From: Peromyscus leucopus
Lineage: Eukaryota > Chordata > Mammalia > Rodentia > Cricetidae
Length of the DNA: 64,000 nucleotides
Direction of reading: 5' to 3'
Assembly (NCBI RefSeq): GCF_004664715.2
Contig: NC_051075.1
Location: forward strand, 35,999,495-36,063,494
The position numbers were made by a program, and so were the translations under genes. The notes under the pieces are model-generated. The model was not told the origin of the DNA. It did no database searches and saw only the letters and a program-made list of their open reading frames with translations. The stretch's first letter is position 1. Each line of letters begins with the position of its first letter. Positions 1-12,297 of this stretch are shown here, in pieces.

Positions 1-784
1 AGCTGGTGCTATCTCAAAGTAGAAATACAATTTTAGGTGCAAGAAACATCAAGTAAAGTGAAAGGAGGGATTCATTCAGAAAGATTGCAGTTGACCTAAG
101 CTGTAAATAGGTTTGAAAATCCTTGAAAGACTAGAAAGGCCGTGAGGTGAGTGGATGTGAGACTGCTCCTGGCTGACTTCTATCTCATTCTGTTACTCTC
201 TATGGGACTTCAAAAATGTTACCCACCACAGATGCTACATAACAAAGATGTACTGAAGCATATATTATTTTACCAAAATTAACAGGTTATAAGTGATTAT
301 GACAATAAATGAAGCAATCATGCTTTTTGTCCAGGTTGGCGGCAGGAAATCAAAGGCCTTGTTTCTAAAGCACGACTCAGGAAGTCTGATATTGGGTTTC
401 CATACGTCATGCTGACTATTTAATTGCAAGTTCTTTTTTAATTAATGGAACCAATTTGTTCCACGTAAAAATGCACCCTTAGTAAGATTTCTTGGATTTG
501 TGTTTGAGGTGTCAGTCACAATTCATATGGTCTATCAATAACATCTAATGATATTCCAAAGAAATCGAGAAAGAAGCATATAAGTCATATTTAAGAATAT
601 TCACCCCCAGTAGTTATGAATGCTTTAAAACAGCATAAATGTAGAAAACATAAGATTGTTAGTAACTTGTGGGATGTATAAGTATATTAATACATACTTG
701 GGTTATTGAAAATATTCTTCTCTATTCATGTGCACACACATTTTTATATTTATATCAATAGATAAATGTAAACAAATTTCTAAA
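1..784. other. Unique AT-rich sequence, no gene seen
   Basis: No reading frame of note and no repeat family that I recognise. The stretch is AT-rich with short homopolymer runs and reads like ordinary intronic or intergenic rodent DNA. Confidence 0.5.
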
Positions 785-1246
785 GGGTCTTATTAAATAA
801 AAAACATGGAGCCAGATATTTGGGTTAAAGCCTTAGAGAGATCAGGGAAATACTGAAAGTCACAAGCTAACCTCACCTCACCAACTCCACAGCTTCCAAA
901 AAGCACTAATTCCTGTCTACCCAGGCTTATATGCTTTGTTTTTCTGCCCTCTTACTGGCTCTTAACCCAGCTACCTCATTTCCTCTTCCTACACAGCTCT
1001 GTCACTGTCTGTCAGTCTGTACAGACCTCCAGGTCTCTATGGTTGGTACTGGGATTAAAGGCGTGTGTCACCACGTTTGGCTCTGTTCCTTAGTGTGTCT
1101 TTGAATACTCAGAGATTCTGCCTGCTAAGAGATTAAGGGTGTGTGCTTCCAGACTTCTTTGTTTACTTAAAATGGCTGGCCTCCCCCCACCACCACCATC
1201 TCTAGGCAAGTTTTATTTATCAACGCACAAATAAAATATCACCACA
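785..1246 (-). mobile_element. Composite repeat copy 1 (B1-containing, LTR-like)
   Basis: First of four copies of one family in the window. It opens with 'ggtctta' and a stretch resembling 'gagccagatatttggg', and closes with 'aaaatatcaccaca', the same ends seen in the other copies. The middle carries a B1-like antisense piece ('gggattaaaggcgtgtgtc'). The strand is given by the sense of that B1-like unit. It is diverged and interrupted by a short C-rich stretch. I cannot give a family name; it may be an LTR or a non-autonomous retroelement that has captured B1 sequence. Confidence 0.6.
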
Positions 1247-2194
1247 GACACATATCAGAATGTTAACAGTGATTTTTGTTACCCACAATACTGTGGTGAG
1301 GACTGATTTTTATTCTCCTTAGTTCTTTTATATCTCTAAAATAAGAAAACATTGCCTTAATTATAAAATATAATGTTCTTAGTTTGACTGCTGTTCTTTT
1401 TTATTTATGAAGCAAAACATTCAGAGACATATAAAGAAAAATGTTTTATGAGTGGAGAGTTAGAGATTGGAAATGTTTTACTTGGTGAACTTGCTCTCTT
1501 GGATGAGTCAGTACTGCATAGGAACGTGAATAAAGTATTTATTTAAAGGGCAAATCACTTTATTTATAAAGCTATAAATTCTATCTACCAATAAATTGCT
1601 TTGTGAGTCTCATAAAGACATCCATAACTCTTCCATGCCAACAAACCAATCAGACTTTAAGATTCTCATACCTAATATAGTGAGGAGGGGGGAGTAGCAA
1701 GGCTGGGCTTGCTGTCTTTGTGTAGGAGAATCATGATGACTTTGGAGCTACATGGGGAGTAATAACAGTGCTGATAATGAATCCTGACGACCATGTGTGT
1801 AATGAAAGCTCACCACACCACAGCACAGGGCAGTGTTTTAGCTGTTCTGTTTTCAGATCCTTTTTATCTTTGCTACCCTGTGAGGCAGATGTTTGTCAGC
1901 ATCGTCACACTACAGAGAGACTGTTAAGGTGCTGAGAAGTTAATGGATTAGAGATGGCACCACTAATAAATAACAGAGTTGGATTGGGGGCCCTTGTTTT
2001 TCTATTGCTAAAATAAATTTCCCTGAAAGCATTACTATTTTCCTGATCACTAACTTATTTATTTCAAAATTGTCCCGTCAGTTCTACCATGTTTGTGGAT
2101 GATTAAATCATAATACATTTTACTTCTATAGGACAGTAAAACAGAAGCCTAATCAAAATTTTTGAAAAAGATATTTTCTTCCCTCTATGTTTTT
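1247..2194. other. Unique sequence, no gene seen
   Basis: No gene and no recognised repeat. It is AT-rich, with several stretches of homeodomain-like TAAT cores but nothing specific enough to call an element. Confidence 0.45.
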
Positions 2195-2480
2195 GGTTAA
2201 GAACTGTTATAATAAAACATTCTAAGCTGAGTGACTTGAACAGAAATGGAAAGCAAAGTTCAAGGTCAAGTGTTGGCAGGGTCATATTCTCTGGTAGTTT
2301 CTTGGCTTGTGACAGCACAATTCGTGTGCACATCCCTTTTCCTGAGGGTCCTATCATGTAAGATAGGCACTCACTCTTCTCAAATATGGTGGCATCTTAG
2401 TTCATTCCACCTGCAATACTCTTTCCAAATAATGCACATCCTGAAACGTTGGGAATTGAGACTTCAACACAGGAAGGCAG
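2195..2480 (-). mobile_element. Old MLT1-class MaLR LTR, antisense
   Basis: Reads as the reverse strand of an MLT1-type LTR. It shows the '(g)ttataataaaacattct' opening, an 'aggtcaagtgttggcagg' middle, and the 'gttgggaattgagacttcaac' close, in the order expected for that family. A 129-codon frame runs across it, but that frame follows repeat sequence and continues into unrelated DNA, so I do not call a gene. Confidence 0.65.
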
Positions 2481-3105
2481 AAGGACAAATCTCTGCCACT
2501 CCTGGTGAAGATCTGTCATTGCTTCTCAGCCAAGCTTTTTTAAACACCAATCACCAGCACTGTTTATATGGAGAAGAGAAGTGCATTTCAATGCCGCTGG
2601 CTTTCTTTGTAACCTTAGGTTTGAAATGGTGTTGAGTTTTGAAGAGAACTTTTTAGAAACAAATGCATTTTGCAGGCTTCAGCAAAGTGTCAAAAGGATG
2701 AGCATGCCTCCATAAGATCCTGCCGTATAATGAAAAACAAGAGAACAGCAAAGAAATTTGACATTAGTGTCTCCATGATTCTCAAATTTTAGTGATCCTA
2801 AAATCCATCTAGGAAGAGATAGTTAATTCTGAGCATTAATTATGGTGGCAAAATTACTTTGCATTGTAACTTCCAGAATGCTATTGAACTTGGTTTTTTA
2901 TATTAGCACTACAATTTTCCAAATTTTAAAGCAAAATGTCAATAATACCTTTAGGCACTTAGTTTGCTCATACTTAAAGTGTTTTTTTACATAGAAATCA
3001 TAGAAAATTTGCCACATTTTGTATATTATATTTTTCAGAGTTCTTGGAGTTGGATTTAGATATTTATGACAGCTTAATAAAATTACTAAATTAGTGGGTT
3101 GATGT
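2481..3105. other. Unique AT-rich sequence, no gene seen
   Basis: Nothing recognised. AT-rich, with no splice-bounded open frame. Confidence 0.4.
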
Positions 3106-3470
3106 ATGTAGTAGTCAGCTTTCCATTACCACAGTAAAATACCTGACTTAGAAGGGAAAAATAATTGTTGTATGAAGGTCCCAGTCAAAAATAAAGTGAT
3201 TTCCCCCCTGAGCCTGTAATGAGGGGCAAGACATTAAAACCAGAAAAAATTACTTACAACATCAGCCAGGAACCAAAAGGTAGACAGAAAAGAAACTACA
3301 ATCCTACAGTCTCTTTAAAGAACATCCTTCCAATGACTTAAGAACCTCTCACAAGGACCCACCCTACCCCTAAAGGTTCCACCATCTCTCACAACTGCCA
3401 TTCTCTAGACAAACCATTAACACATGGAGCTTTAGGGAACATTGAATGTATAAACTATAGCAATGAATGG
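3106..3470 (-). mobile_element. MLT1/MST-type MaLR LTR, antisense
   Basis: On the minus strand it begins near 'gctatagtttatacattcaa', passes through a 'ggtggaacctttaggggtagg' style motif, and ends near 'tattttactgtggtaatgg'. That order matches the MaLR LTR pattern of a phenylalanine-tRNA-independent non-autonomous ERVL relative. It is diverged, so it is old. Confidence 0.6.
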
Positions 3471-4873
3471 ATGACTATATATTGGAAACATTCCATTTGG
3501 TTTCACTTAATGAACATGGATTTTTTTTAAAGAATAGATATGAATACTGCAGATTTTTTAAGTAAAATTCATATTATTTTAAATTCTATGTAAAGAAACT
3601 TGACAATGAATATTAGACTTGGCTTTCCTAAAACATAAAACAGTGGATGTACGTGCTCACACACATATGCTAATAAAATGACATATATATGCTTAAAATA
3701 GCAAGTTAATTGTTTTTCTGAAAACTACCCACTCTTCTTGAAGATATAACTATCTGGAATACAAAACAAGTTAAGATCGTGCATTTTTTAAAAGTTAATT
3801 TTTGTAAATTGTTCATAAGAATAGTGACATAAGCCAACAGAAGTCTCCTATGCTCATCACAAGAGATTTAAGGACAAATTGAATAAACATTAGCAGGACA
3901 GTCAAAGTGCAAGCCAGAAACACCGATAGACCTGACCCATCTAAGCCACTTTTAAGATCAACTCAGAATTAAAACTAAGGCTCAGAGACATTTTTGTTCA
4001 GCTATGACCAACTAATGGTGTCAAAACATACAAAAAAAATCATCACACTGGAGAATCTTTAATAAACCAATTTATCACCTTCTAGTTAAAGGTATATTAT
4101 ATATTATGCACCAAGCTACAAGCTACAAATTGTATCACTGGCCCCATTCCTATGAAATGTTTAATCCATAGGTGCCCAGCAAAGCAAATGGGGAACTGAA
4201 ACATACTGAGACAAGGTTCCTTGCCTGTGGTGAACACATAGGGATATAAAAAGAACTACAATAGAAACAATCTAGGGTTAGTAGGTCAGGATCTGTTTTC
4301 TGATAGAAGTTTTATCTGAATCAAGTCAGCTAAGGCAGCCAGGAGTTAATAGACTTAGATGCAAGGCAGAGTAAATGGAAGGAGAGATGATTCCAGAGGA
4401 GCAAGTCCAAGCCAAGACAGACGATTGAATTGAATCTTTTTTCCAGTGACTAAGGGAAGAAGCATATAAAGATAGTTGTTTGAGTAAGCAGGAGAACCTT
4501 CAGGAAGAGCTTTATAACCCATCTCACTCATTTTGAACGCTACTCTGACAAACATGAAAAAATTGAGGGTTTTCATTAAGGAAGAAAAACACAGAAGCTG
4601 AAGGTAGCTTCTATCTTATTCTTGACTTCCTCATATCTTCAAATCATAAGATAAAGGAAGCAACTACCTTTTTCATCGCTATTTTCACTCACAGGTATGA
4701 AGTAAAAATGCCTATTTAACATTTGTATAGGAATAACATGGAGATTAAGATGTATGGTCACCTTAAATTTCAAATATCTCAGAAATGTTACAAGTCCTCC
4801 TCTAACTTCTTTTTTAATCTTCTTCAAAATGCAGAAATAAAAACCTATTCAGTAATCAGTAAGAGTATGTTCA
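3471..4873. other. Unique sequence, no gene seen
   Basis: About 1.4 kb of AT-rich sequence without a recognised repeat or supported gene. Two short minus-strand frames near 4355-4827 have no splice signals or domain that I can point to. Confidence 0.4.
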
Positions 4874-5038
4874 CCAGGCGGTAGTGGCACATGCCTTTAA
4901 TCTCAGCACTCAGGAGGCAGAGACAGGAGGATCTCTATGAGTTCAAGGCCAGCCTGTTCTACAAAGCGAGATCCAGGCTACAAAGCGAGTCTAGCCTCGA
5001 TTATGTTTCTGTGGGAAAAAAAAAAAAAAAAAAAAAAA
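4874..5038 (+). mobile_element. B1 SINE with altered 3' end
   Basis: Typical B1 left part ('ggcggtagtggcacatgcct', 'ggccagcctgttctacaaag') followed by an atypical right part and a run of about 20 A. The usual 'aaagctacacagagaaaccctg' stretch is replaced by a repeat of 'ctacaaagcgag' and unrelated bases, so the 3' portion has been rearranged. It directly abuts an older MaLR-like repeat. Confidence 0.85.
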
Positions 5039-5042
5039 CACC

Positions 5043-5766
5043 TTGACATAAAAACAACTGTAACAGGTAAGCTGTTTATTGGGCTCACAATTCCAGTTTA
5101 CAGTTCATCATTGGTAGGAGGTCAAGGCAAAACTTAAAATAACAAATCACACTCACAGTCAAGAACAGAGAGAAAATGGATGCATGCATGCCCATTTGGG
5201 CTCAGCCTCCTCTCTACACTTAGATAGCCCAGGACCCAAGCTCAGGGAATGGTGGCATTGCCCACAGTGTACTGGAACTCTCCACATCTGTTGTGGAATA
5301 ATCTTTTTGTGCAGTGGGAAGTAGTGTCACTCTGCTTGGTTCAATAAAAAGCTGAATAGCCAATAGCTAGGCTGGATTTCCAGATACAGAGGATGCTGGG
5401 AAGAAGAACGGTGGAGATGGGAGGAGACATGGGAAGAAGGAAAGCAGGATGGATAGTACATAGATGAGGTAAACAAGACTTGGGGCATCACAGAGATTAA
5501 TAGAAGCAGGTTAATTTAAGTTACGAGAACTAGCTAAAAATAAGACTAAGCTATCATCTGGGTTTTCGTCATTAACAATAAGTCTCCATGTGGTGATTTG
5601 GGAGCTGGGTGGCAGGTCAGAGAAAGACTCACTACACACATCAATTAACAATCAAGACAATTCCCCACAGACATACTTACAGGCCAACCTGATCTACATA
5701 ATCCCTCATTGATGTTCTCAAGTGAATCTAGATTGTGTTAAATTGACAATTAAAGCTAACCAGCAC
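5043..5766 (-). mobile_element. MaLR/ERVL-like LTR, split by a solo LTR
   Basis: Both halves (before 5289 and after 5642) belong to one repeat of the rodent type that reads 'tttattgggctcacaattcc' at one end and 'gtgttaaattgacaattaaa' at the other. Related copies sit at 8572, 34481, 37976, 43305 and 56166. It is interrupted by a younger solo LTR with a 6-bp target duplication, which dates the host repeat as older. Confidence 0.65.
5289..5636 (+). mobile_element. Class II ERV solo LTR (family A)
   Basis: Starts TGTTGTGGAATA and ends ACTACA, so it has TG...CA ends. It is flanked by an exact 6-bp target duplication, CACATC (5283-5288 and 5637-5642). Internal landmarks are 'ttcaataaaaagctgaatag' and 'ggttaatttaagttacgaga', shared with the copies at 43527 and, on the other strand, 17711. 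No internal retroviral region is present, so this is a solo LTR left by LTR-LTR recombination. Confidence 0.85.
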
Positions 5767-6446
5767 GCTTACTTACTTTGTAGTTAACCTAACTAAAAAT
5801 ATTTCCAACCATAATGTGTCTCTGTTTCCATGAATTGTTTCTGTAATGCCAAAAGAATAACTTCAACTATTCCATCTGTTAGCTACTAGTCACAGAATTA
5901 GTCACAGAATTATCTTCCTGAGGTGTTACACTACATATCGAAGACTTCCAGGATGAAAAAATGGACTACATTATTTTTATCCTTGCCTCCCCGGTTATGT
6001 AGCATATGTCGTTACTGTTATCACATCACTCAAATGGAAAATGAAAACTGGAGGTTCTTAGAAGGCCCAGAAATAACCTTACTGATTTTATTCATTATGA
6101 AATTATACTTAATTATTTATTGCTAAGTACCAAATAAAGTTAGGAGTTGGAAGTGATTCTTTTTTCTCAATAAAACGGTATTAGAATGATCAATAGAGGG
6201 TACATTCTCTGCATGGCTTTCAAATGCTAATTTTCATTAAGCCAGTAACACCATCTAAAGACCCTATGTTTGACTTCTGGGTTAAAATGCTACATCAACC
6301 CTGAAGTATAGGATAGGTCAGCAAAAGGGAGCTTTGTTATTACAAAAACAACAGAATCTAAGGTTATAAACTATAGAAATCATATTGGAATGAGCTTCCT
6401 TTCTACTTCCGAATACAGAAGTATTTATCATTTAAAACACAATGAA
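5767..6446. other. Unique sequence, no gene seen
   Basis: No repeat recognised. A 67-codon plus-strand frame (5923-6126) has no splice or start context that I can support. Confidence 0.4.
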
Positions 6447-6614
6447 GCCGGGCGGTGGTGGTGCATGTCTTTAATCCCAGCACTGGGGAGGCAGAGGCAG
6501 GTGGATCTTTTTGAGTTCGAGGCCAACCTGGTCTACAGAGCGAGATCCAGGAAAGGCGCAAAGCTACACAGAGAAACCCTGTCTCGAAAAACCAAAAAAA
6601 AAAAAAAAAAAAAA
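6447..6614 (+). mobile_element. Cricetid B1 SINE, near full length
   Basis: Complete B1 beginning 'gccgggcggtggtggtgcat' and ending with the cricetid 'ctgtctcgaaaaacc' and a 20-A tail. Pol III A-box and B-box regions are recognisable. Flanks resemble an imperfect target duplication (near 'cacaatgaa' and 'cacaaatgaa'). Low divergence suggests a fairly recent insertion. Confidence 0.95.
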
Positions 6615-7554
6615 CCCACAAATGAAAGCAGAGCTGATATATTTGAATTTTAGCCCACAAATAAAATTCCTTAAGGCTTTAAAGACTGCATACTGAATTT
6701 CAAGACCCTTAAAATAGTACAAATTACAAATTTCTTCATCTAGCTTTGAGAATATGGGAAAATACCTAATTATTTATAATTAGTTTGGGTTTCTATTTAA
6801 AGTTGTTACTGTAAGTCTTTTCACTTCCTGGGAAACTTCTATGATTTCCACCCTCTTTGATTTGGAAATCTCAAGATGTAGTCACAGACTGAAGATCAGA
6901 AGCCCTGGAAACAAAATAATAAATGCAAACATTTTTCTGAATTGTCCTTTCAGCCCTCTGATCCAGTCACTTTCTCATTATTCAGCATCATAGAAACCTC
7001 CAAGTGTCAACCTGCTTATTGCTTTATGGCATAGCAATGGTTGGATCCTTCTTGTTTTTCTTTTCCTTATGTTTGTACATGTGAGTCTATGCACTCACTC
7101 ATCGAGGGGCACCACAGGCAAGAGGAAAACAACTCCATGAATACAATCAACATCTGTTACTCATCCAACCCAGCCAGACTCTGAAGGCTGAAAACTGAAG
7201 TATGCCAGCATAGATAGCAGGTCAAACCTGTTCAAACCAGCTCAAATGGTGGTCGACTGTCCTAAGACCTAAGCTCACCTTGTGCTTGTGTACAATTGAG
7301 TTAATTCAGGAAACAGGTCAACACTAGTGTGGCAGCCAAAGCTACATGACACCCACAAAAGAAATGTGGCACTAATTCCAAGAGTGAATTACCCATCAAA
7401 CCACTCCCCTAGAATCAGGACACAGGTACAGGGTACTTGGAAAATTTCATAAGCATGACTCCTCATGCATCTGATCAACTTCACATGTTAGGCTGAAGAT
7501 TAAAGGAGCAGGTATGAGTGTCTATACAAGATTTATTCTTGGTATTGCCTTGAT
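6615..7554. other. Unique sequence, no gene seen
   Basis: No recognised repeat or gene across about 0.9 kb. Sequence complexity is normal. Confidence 0.4.
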
Positions 7555-7870
7555 CCATCTGTGCTACTATTACAAAATACCATAAACTGTGTAGTTTATA
7601 AACTATAAAAATTATTTCTCACTATTCTAGGTGAGGAGAATCACAGGATTATTAAGGTTCCAACAGAGCTGTTGCTGGCAAGGGCCCTGGTTCACAGAAT
7701 GATATCTTTCTCAATAGAGGGGAAAGCAAGCTACTGTGGGTTCTATTGAGACCACTTACCTGCCTCCTGAGATTCACATTTTTGATCTCATTACTCCCTC
7801 AATTCTAGTGCTCTTAAAAATATCCAGCCCATGATTTGGGGGATACCAGCATCCAAATCATACAGATATC
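7555..7870 (-). mobile_element. MLT1-class MaLR LTR, antisense
   Basis: Carries the antisense MLT1 opening 'ctattacaaaataccataaa', then 'ttatttctcactattctagg', a 'gttgctggcaagggccctgg' middle and an 'aataccagcatccaaatcat'-like close. All are in the expected order and diverged. The short plus-strand frame across its end (7836-8030) is not credible as a gene. Confidence 0.65.
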
Positions 7871-8571
7871 CTTGCCAGCTCCAGGTCACAGACTCTATAG
7901 GGTCTTAGAAAAGTCGAAGAAATCTACTCCAAGGTACAGTAATGCCTTGAGTTATAGAGCTCTGAGCAGGAAAGATATTTCTCCAAGTCAGTGGGAAATA
8001 GGTTACTGGGTACAAAGAAGCAACTTCTGAGAGGCATGCAGAAAGTATTGAAGCCGTACACTTCTGTCCTGACCTCGGGAACCTCTCAGCATCACTATTA
8101 CTTCATTTTGTTTGTATATTAAAAAAAGTCACTATGGCCATGGTAGAAGAAATAAAAAGAGATTCATGACAGGGTAAATCAAGATGAAATTATAATTCAA
8201 TAATTTTTGGAGACTCTCGCATCATTACCACAAATATCCAGATTCTTCTCCATCCACTTCTAATGTCTCAGGATATGTGCCCTCTTACTGTTCCTGCTTC
8301 ATTCGTCACGTTCTGATGTAATACAGTGACTAAACATCAGCATCTGTCCTCATTTGCCTCTTGTATGTGGGGGCAGAAGTAGCTAGTATGAGGAAAATAT
8401 AAACAAAATGTTCAAACAATATCCTAAGAAGTGTCAATAAACAAATTCTATTGGTGGGTACATAATCAACCACGTATTTATTCAACAGCAAGTGCATAAA
8501 AAATGGTTTCTACCTTCATGCTACAAGTCAGCTTCAGCCCTTGGCCACAAATTGATTACTTAATGTATTTC

Positions 8572-8970
8572 TTAGGGAAACTATTGCTGTGATAAAATGT
8601 CATTACCAAAAGCAAGTTGGGGTCGAAAGGGTTTATTTGGCTTATGCTTCCACATCACTGTTCATCAATGAAGGAAGTCAAGACAGGAATTCAAACAGGG
8701 AAGGAATCTCGAGGCAGGAGCCGATGCAGAAGCCATGGACAGGTAGTGTTTACTGACTTGCTCCTCATGGCTTGCTCAGCCTGCTTTCTCATAGAACCCA
8801 TGACCACCAGCCCAGGGGTGGCACTATCCACAATAGGCTGGGCCCTCTTCACCAATCACTAATTAAGAAAATGCCCTACAGCCCAATCTTATAGAGGAAT
8901 TCTATCAGTTGAAGCTCTGTCCTCTATTGACACGAGCCTGTGTCAAATTGACATAAAACTGGCCAACACA
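8572..8970 (-). mobile_element. MaLR/ERVL-like LTR, near full length
   Basis: About 400 bp copy of the common rodent repeat that reads 'ctattgctgtgataaaatg', 'gggtttatttggcttatgct', 'ttcatcaatgaaggaagtca', 'tggcttgctcagcctgcttt' and ends 'tcaaattgacataaaactgg'. On the minus strand this has the layout of a MaLR-type LTR, with AATAAA near its 3' end. This is the best preserved copy in the window. The exact family name is uncertain. Confidence 0.75.
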
Positions 8971-10208
8971 ATATGTAAAGGTATTAGTTTAATTCTTTAA
9001 TTAAATAAGAACACAGAAGATGAAGTCTCTGAGCAGAGGAGTAGGTAGGTCCCAATGACATTACTGTCATTGTAGAGTGTGACTGCATCTAGAGGGCAGG
9101 AGATTCAACAGCTCTAACAAAAGTAGAATCCATAGCTTCCTCATGTTTATCTCTTCCAGTTTGTTCCAGCTCATAATGCCTGGAAGTTTTTACCATCAGA
9201 AAAATAAAAAATGCAGTACTTTATAATCTGTCATTTTTCTCTAATATTCAGATGTTGAGAATCATTTTAAATTCCTTCCTGTCATTTTGGATTTGCATAA
9301 GTGTCTTCTAAGAAAAGTCTAAAAAGGCAAAGGCTGACTTAGTGTGAATAAACATGCCATAAAACATTTCCAACCTTACATCATTCATATAAATCTTTCA
9401 TGATTTAAAATTTTTCAACTTGCCAGAAACAAGTATTCCAGTGTGGAGCCGGAGGTAGCAGCCAGGGCTAGAGCGGCTCTTTCATTGAAGTTCTCCATCC
9501 GGAGGCTGTCATAAGTTTATGGGAAGGCGAGAAAAAAAAATCTTCCACTTAAGGTTGGAGTTTGAAGTCTCAGCCTGAACACGTGATATGCAAGTTAGAC
9601 AAGAGGAAATGCCTACAGAGCTTGACTAAAATCTGAAGGTGCATGGGAGTGTTTACCCGTGAGGTGAGAGTAGTCCAGAAAGGTCAGACCCACCTATGTT
9701 CTCTAAGCAGGTGACCACTTGATCAAAAACTCTCATATATCGGGCATTTGGTTACACTAAACCAGAACCTTATTATTTTTCAGTGTGAATTCTTTCCACT
9801 TAATATTAGCTTTCAATAGTGGATAGAGGTTTGGCAAAACTAACTCATTTGGCTAACAAAATACTAATTTTTGTCAAGTACAATCTGCCTGGTTGTGAGG
9901 TAGTCTAATCCAGAACATTGGGAAATCTTTAGTCTAATTTATACCATAAAAATCTTTTGGAATTTCAAATGCATTTTTTCAAAATTCCAAACATGCAGTA
10001 ATTTAGAATCAGTACCCTGAGACTTTCCCACTACTTAGCCCCCATTCGTTTGCTGTTCAGACCTATTGAAAAGAGAAATCCATGAAAAAAATAACTAAAA
10101 AGAACATCCCTCAGAAATCTGACAGATACTAACAACCCAAAAATTCCTAAGAGATCTATGTAAAAAAGCTTCAGGTTAAATATGGATGATAAGAATTATC
10201 ATTTCTCA
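8971..10208. other. Mostly unique sequence; CpG-bearing block at about 9440-9720
   Basis: No gene or repeat recognised. The 9440-9720 part stands out by retaining several CpG pairs ('gagccggagg', 'gagcggctc', 'catccggagg', 'ttacccgtgag') and one CACGTG E-box inside otherwise CpG-poor DNA. That could mark a conserved element or a decayed retrocopy. Confidence 0.4.
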
Positions 10209-10435
10209 GGTGCAGAGGAGATGGCTTGGTAGTTAAGAGCACGTGTTGTTCTTGCAGAGATTACATTCCTAGGATCCTTATAGTAGCCCATAACCATAAA
10301 CCTGTAACAAAGTTTCAAGGACTCTGATGCCTTTTATGATTTCTGTGTGTAGGTGCTTGCATGCAGGTGGTGCATATACATTCACACAGGCACACACAGG
10401 TACACATAAAATAACTATTTTTAATAAAATTTTCT
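10209..10435 (+). mobile_element. B3-type SINE
   Basis: tRNA-derived 5' part ('ggagatggcttggtagttaa', 'gagcacgtgttgttcttgca') followed by a CA-rich 3' part and an 'ataaaataactatttttaat' tail, the layout of B3. Clearly diverged. Confidence 0.75.
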
Positions 10436-10950
10436 TTATTTAATTTTTTAATGTAGTGACTCAGGACATCATTGTTAGGTCTTCTCTGAGTTCTAGGTGA
10501 TGAAAGTGATAGTGTTCCCCTTTAGAGGAGGTCCATAAGCCAACATCTTATGTTGTTATCAGAGACAGTGGTCAGTACTAGAGACTAACCATTAGGGCCA
10601 ATGTCACCTCTCACAATAATGGCAGCAGTCTTCTGCACAGCTTTTATTGATGGTTACAAAGAGAAAACTAGACAAATCCACTCTTTTGCCTCAAAGCCAC
10701 AAAGACCCTCCAATTATATTGATTTTAGAGGATCATTATTTTCTTAATATGTTGTTCAATGTAAATGCTACATACATATCAAATATACTACACAGAGTGA
10801 TGACTTTTCCTGTGTATTTTAAGCAATACTTGTCCTCTGTCCTCACTTGCCACCCCACTATCTCACAGGGTAGACGCTGAACTCATGCAGTCACACACTG
10901 TCTAACTCGAGCTTCTCGAACAGCATCTTCTACCTCTTTTCACTCACCTC
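10436..10950. other. Unique sequence, no gene seen
   Basis: No repeat or supported gene. It ends at the target duplication of the following B1. Confidence 0.4.
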
Positions 10951-11109
10951 TTTTTTTTTTTTGGTTTTTCGAGACAGGGTTTCTCTGTGTAGCTTTGCAC
11001 CTTTCCTGGGACTCACTTGGTAGCCCAAGCTGGCCTCGAACTCACAGAGATCCACCTGGCTCTGCCTCCCAAGTGCTGGGATTAAAGGCGTGTGCCACCA
11101 CTGCCCGGC
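10951..11109 (-). mobile_element. Cricetid B1 SINE with 14-bp target duplication
   Basis: Full antisense B1 from the T run and 'ggtttttcgagacagggttt' to 'ccaccactgcccggc'. Flanked on both sides by TTCACTCACCTCTT, a clean target-site duplication from L1-driven retrotransposition. Both short frames across it are SINE translations. Confidence 0.95.
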
Positions 11110-11250
11110 TTCACTCACCTCTTGATGACTCTTCCCTATCACTGGGTTCTCCAAATGCTTACCTTAATTTTTTTCTCTGCTAACAGTCATGATTATACAA
11201 CTATATGGATATACTAAAAGCTGTAAACTGTACACTTTAAAATGAGAGCT

Positions 11251-11400
11251 TGGGGCTAGAGAGATGGCTCAGTTATTAAGAGTACTTGTTGCTCTTGCAA
11301 AGGATCCAGGTTCAGTTCCCAGCTACTACAAGATGGCACATCTCCAGTTTCAAGAGATCTAATACCCTCTTCTGACCTCCATGGACATAAGGCAAACATC
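11251..11400 (+). mobile_element. B3/B2-type SINE
   Basis: Opens 'ggggctagagagatggctca', keeps 'ggatccaggttcagttccca' (B-box) and 'accctcttctgacctccatg'. Its A-rich tail has expanded into the CATA and GATA repeats that follow directly. Confidence 0.85.
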
Positions 11401-11450
11401 ATACATACATACATACATACATACACTCATATATATATACATGTAGATAT

Positions 11451-11512
<62 letters not shown>

Positions 11513-11556
11513 TGAGCAGGCTATATACGCGCGCGAGTGTGTGTGTGTGTGTGTAT
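11400..11556. repeat. Compound microsatellite (CATA)n, (GATA)n, (GT)n
   Basis: A run of CATA (about 11402-11426), then about fifteen GATA units (about 11449-11511), then a short GT run (about 11537-11554). It lies at the tail of the preceding SINE, the usual birthplace of such arrays. Confidence 0.95.
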
Positions 11557-11641
11557 GGACAGGCATTTTCATAATATATATGGGCAGGCAAAATATTCAT
11601 ATACAAAAAATTTTACACACATTCAGATGCTTGTGACAGGG

Positions 11642-11975
11642 CTGAAGCAATGGCTCAGTGAGGAAAGTACTTTCTGACCAAACATGAGGATCTCAGGAGA
11701 GATTCCTGGCAACCATGTAAGATTTATTTCAGGCATGGATGTTGGGCCTGTAACCCCAGAATTGGCGGTCAGAGGCAGGAAGACACCAGGGGATGGTTGG
11801 CCAGTCAGTCTCAAATCAATCAATGAACTCCAAGTTCAGTGAGAGACCCTGTCTCGAAAAAATATAGAGAAATAAGGTGGAGAGCAAAAGAGGAAGACAC
11901 CTAACATCAACCTCTGGGTCCCACAGGTATAAGCACATGTGCACATACACATATAACTCAGACACACTCGTGTGT
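11642..11975 (+). mobile_element. B4/RSINE1-type SINE
   Basis: A tRNA-like head ('gggctgaagcaatggctcag') is joined to a B1-like body ('cccagaattggcggtcagag', 'gagagaccctgtctcgaaaa') and a tail region with 'aataaggtggagagcaaaag'. This is the fused SINE layout known for B4/RSINE1. Diverged. Confidence 0.75.
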
Positions 11976-12297
11976 ACAAACCTGCCAGAACACAGTTAAT
12001 CAATGGAGTCCTGTGAGAATTCTGAGTGCTTGTGAGAAAATTCCAAGAAAACAAGACAAGAGTCTTGTGACCTCAGTTTCTTCAAAAACACAGAATTGTT
12101 CTTGAAATGTGTTTTCATGTTCCTCCCGGGTGTAGTGGATAGGAGTAGGTTACTTCAGCTGCTGTTATTCATATGCCTCTATGGTAAAACATATTTTGCC
12201 ATGTGTGGTTTGTCCTTGTGATTGAACACATTAATCATGTGTTTCTTCTTAATCCTCAGAGTCTAAATTGCCTGATGACCTGAATAAAGTTGACTAA

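Noticed and set aside
2246..2635. A 129-codon plus-strand frame
   Set aside because: Most of it is antisense MLT1-class LTR and the rest runs into unrelated unique DNA. No splice context or domain.
11400..11556. CRISPR-like periodic repeats
   Set aside because: Simple tetranucleotide microsatellites with no spacers, in a mammalian genome.
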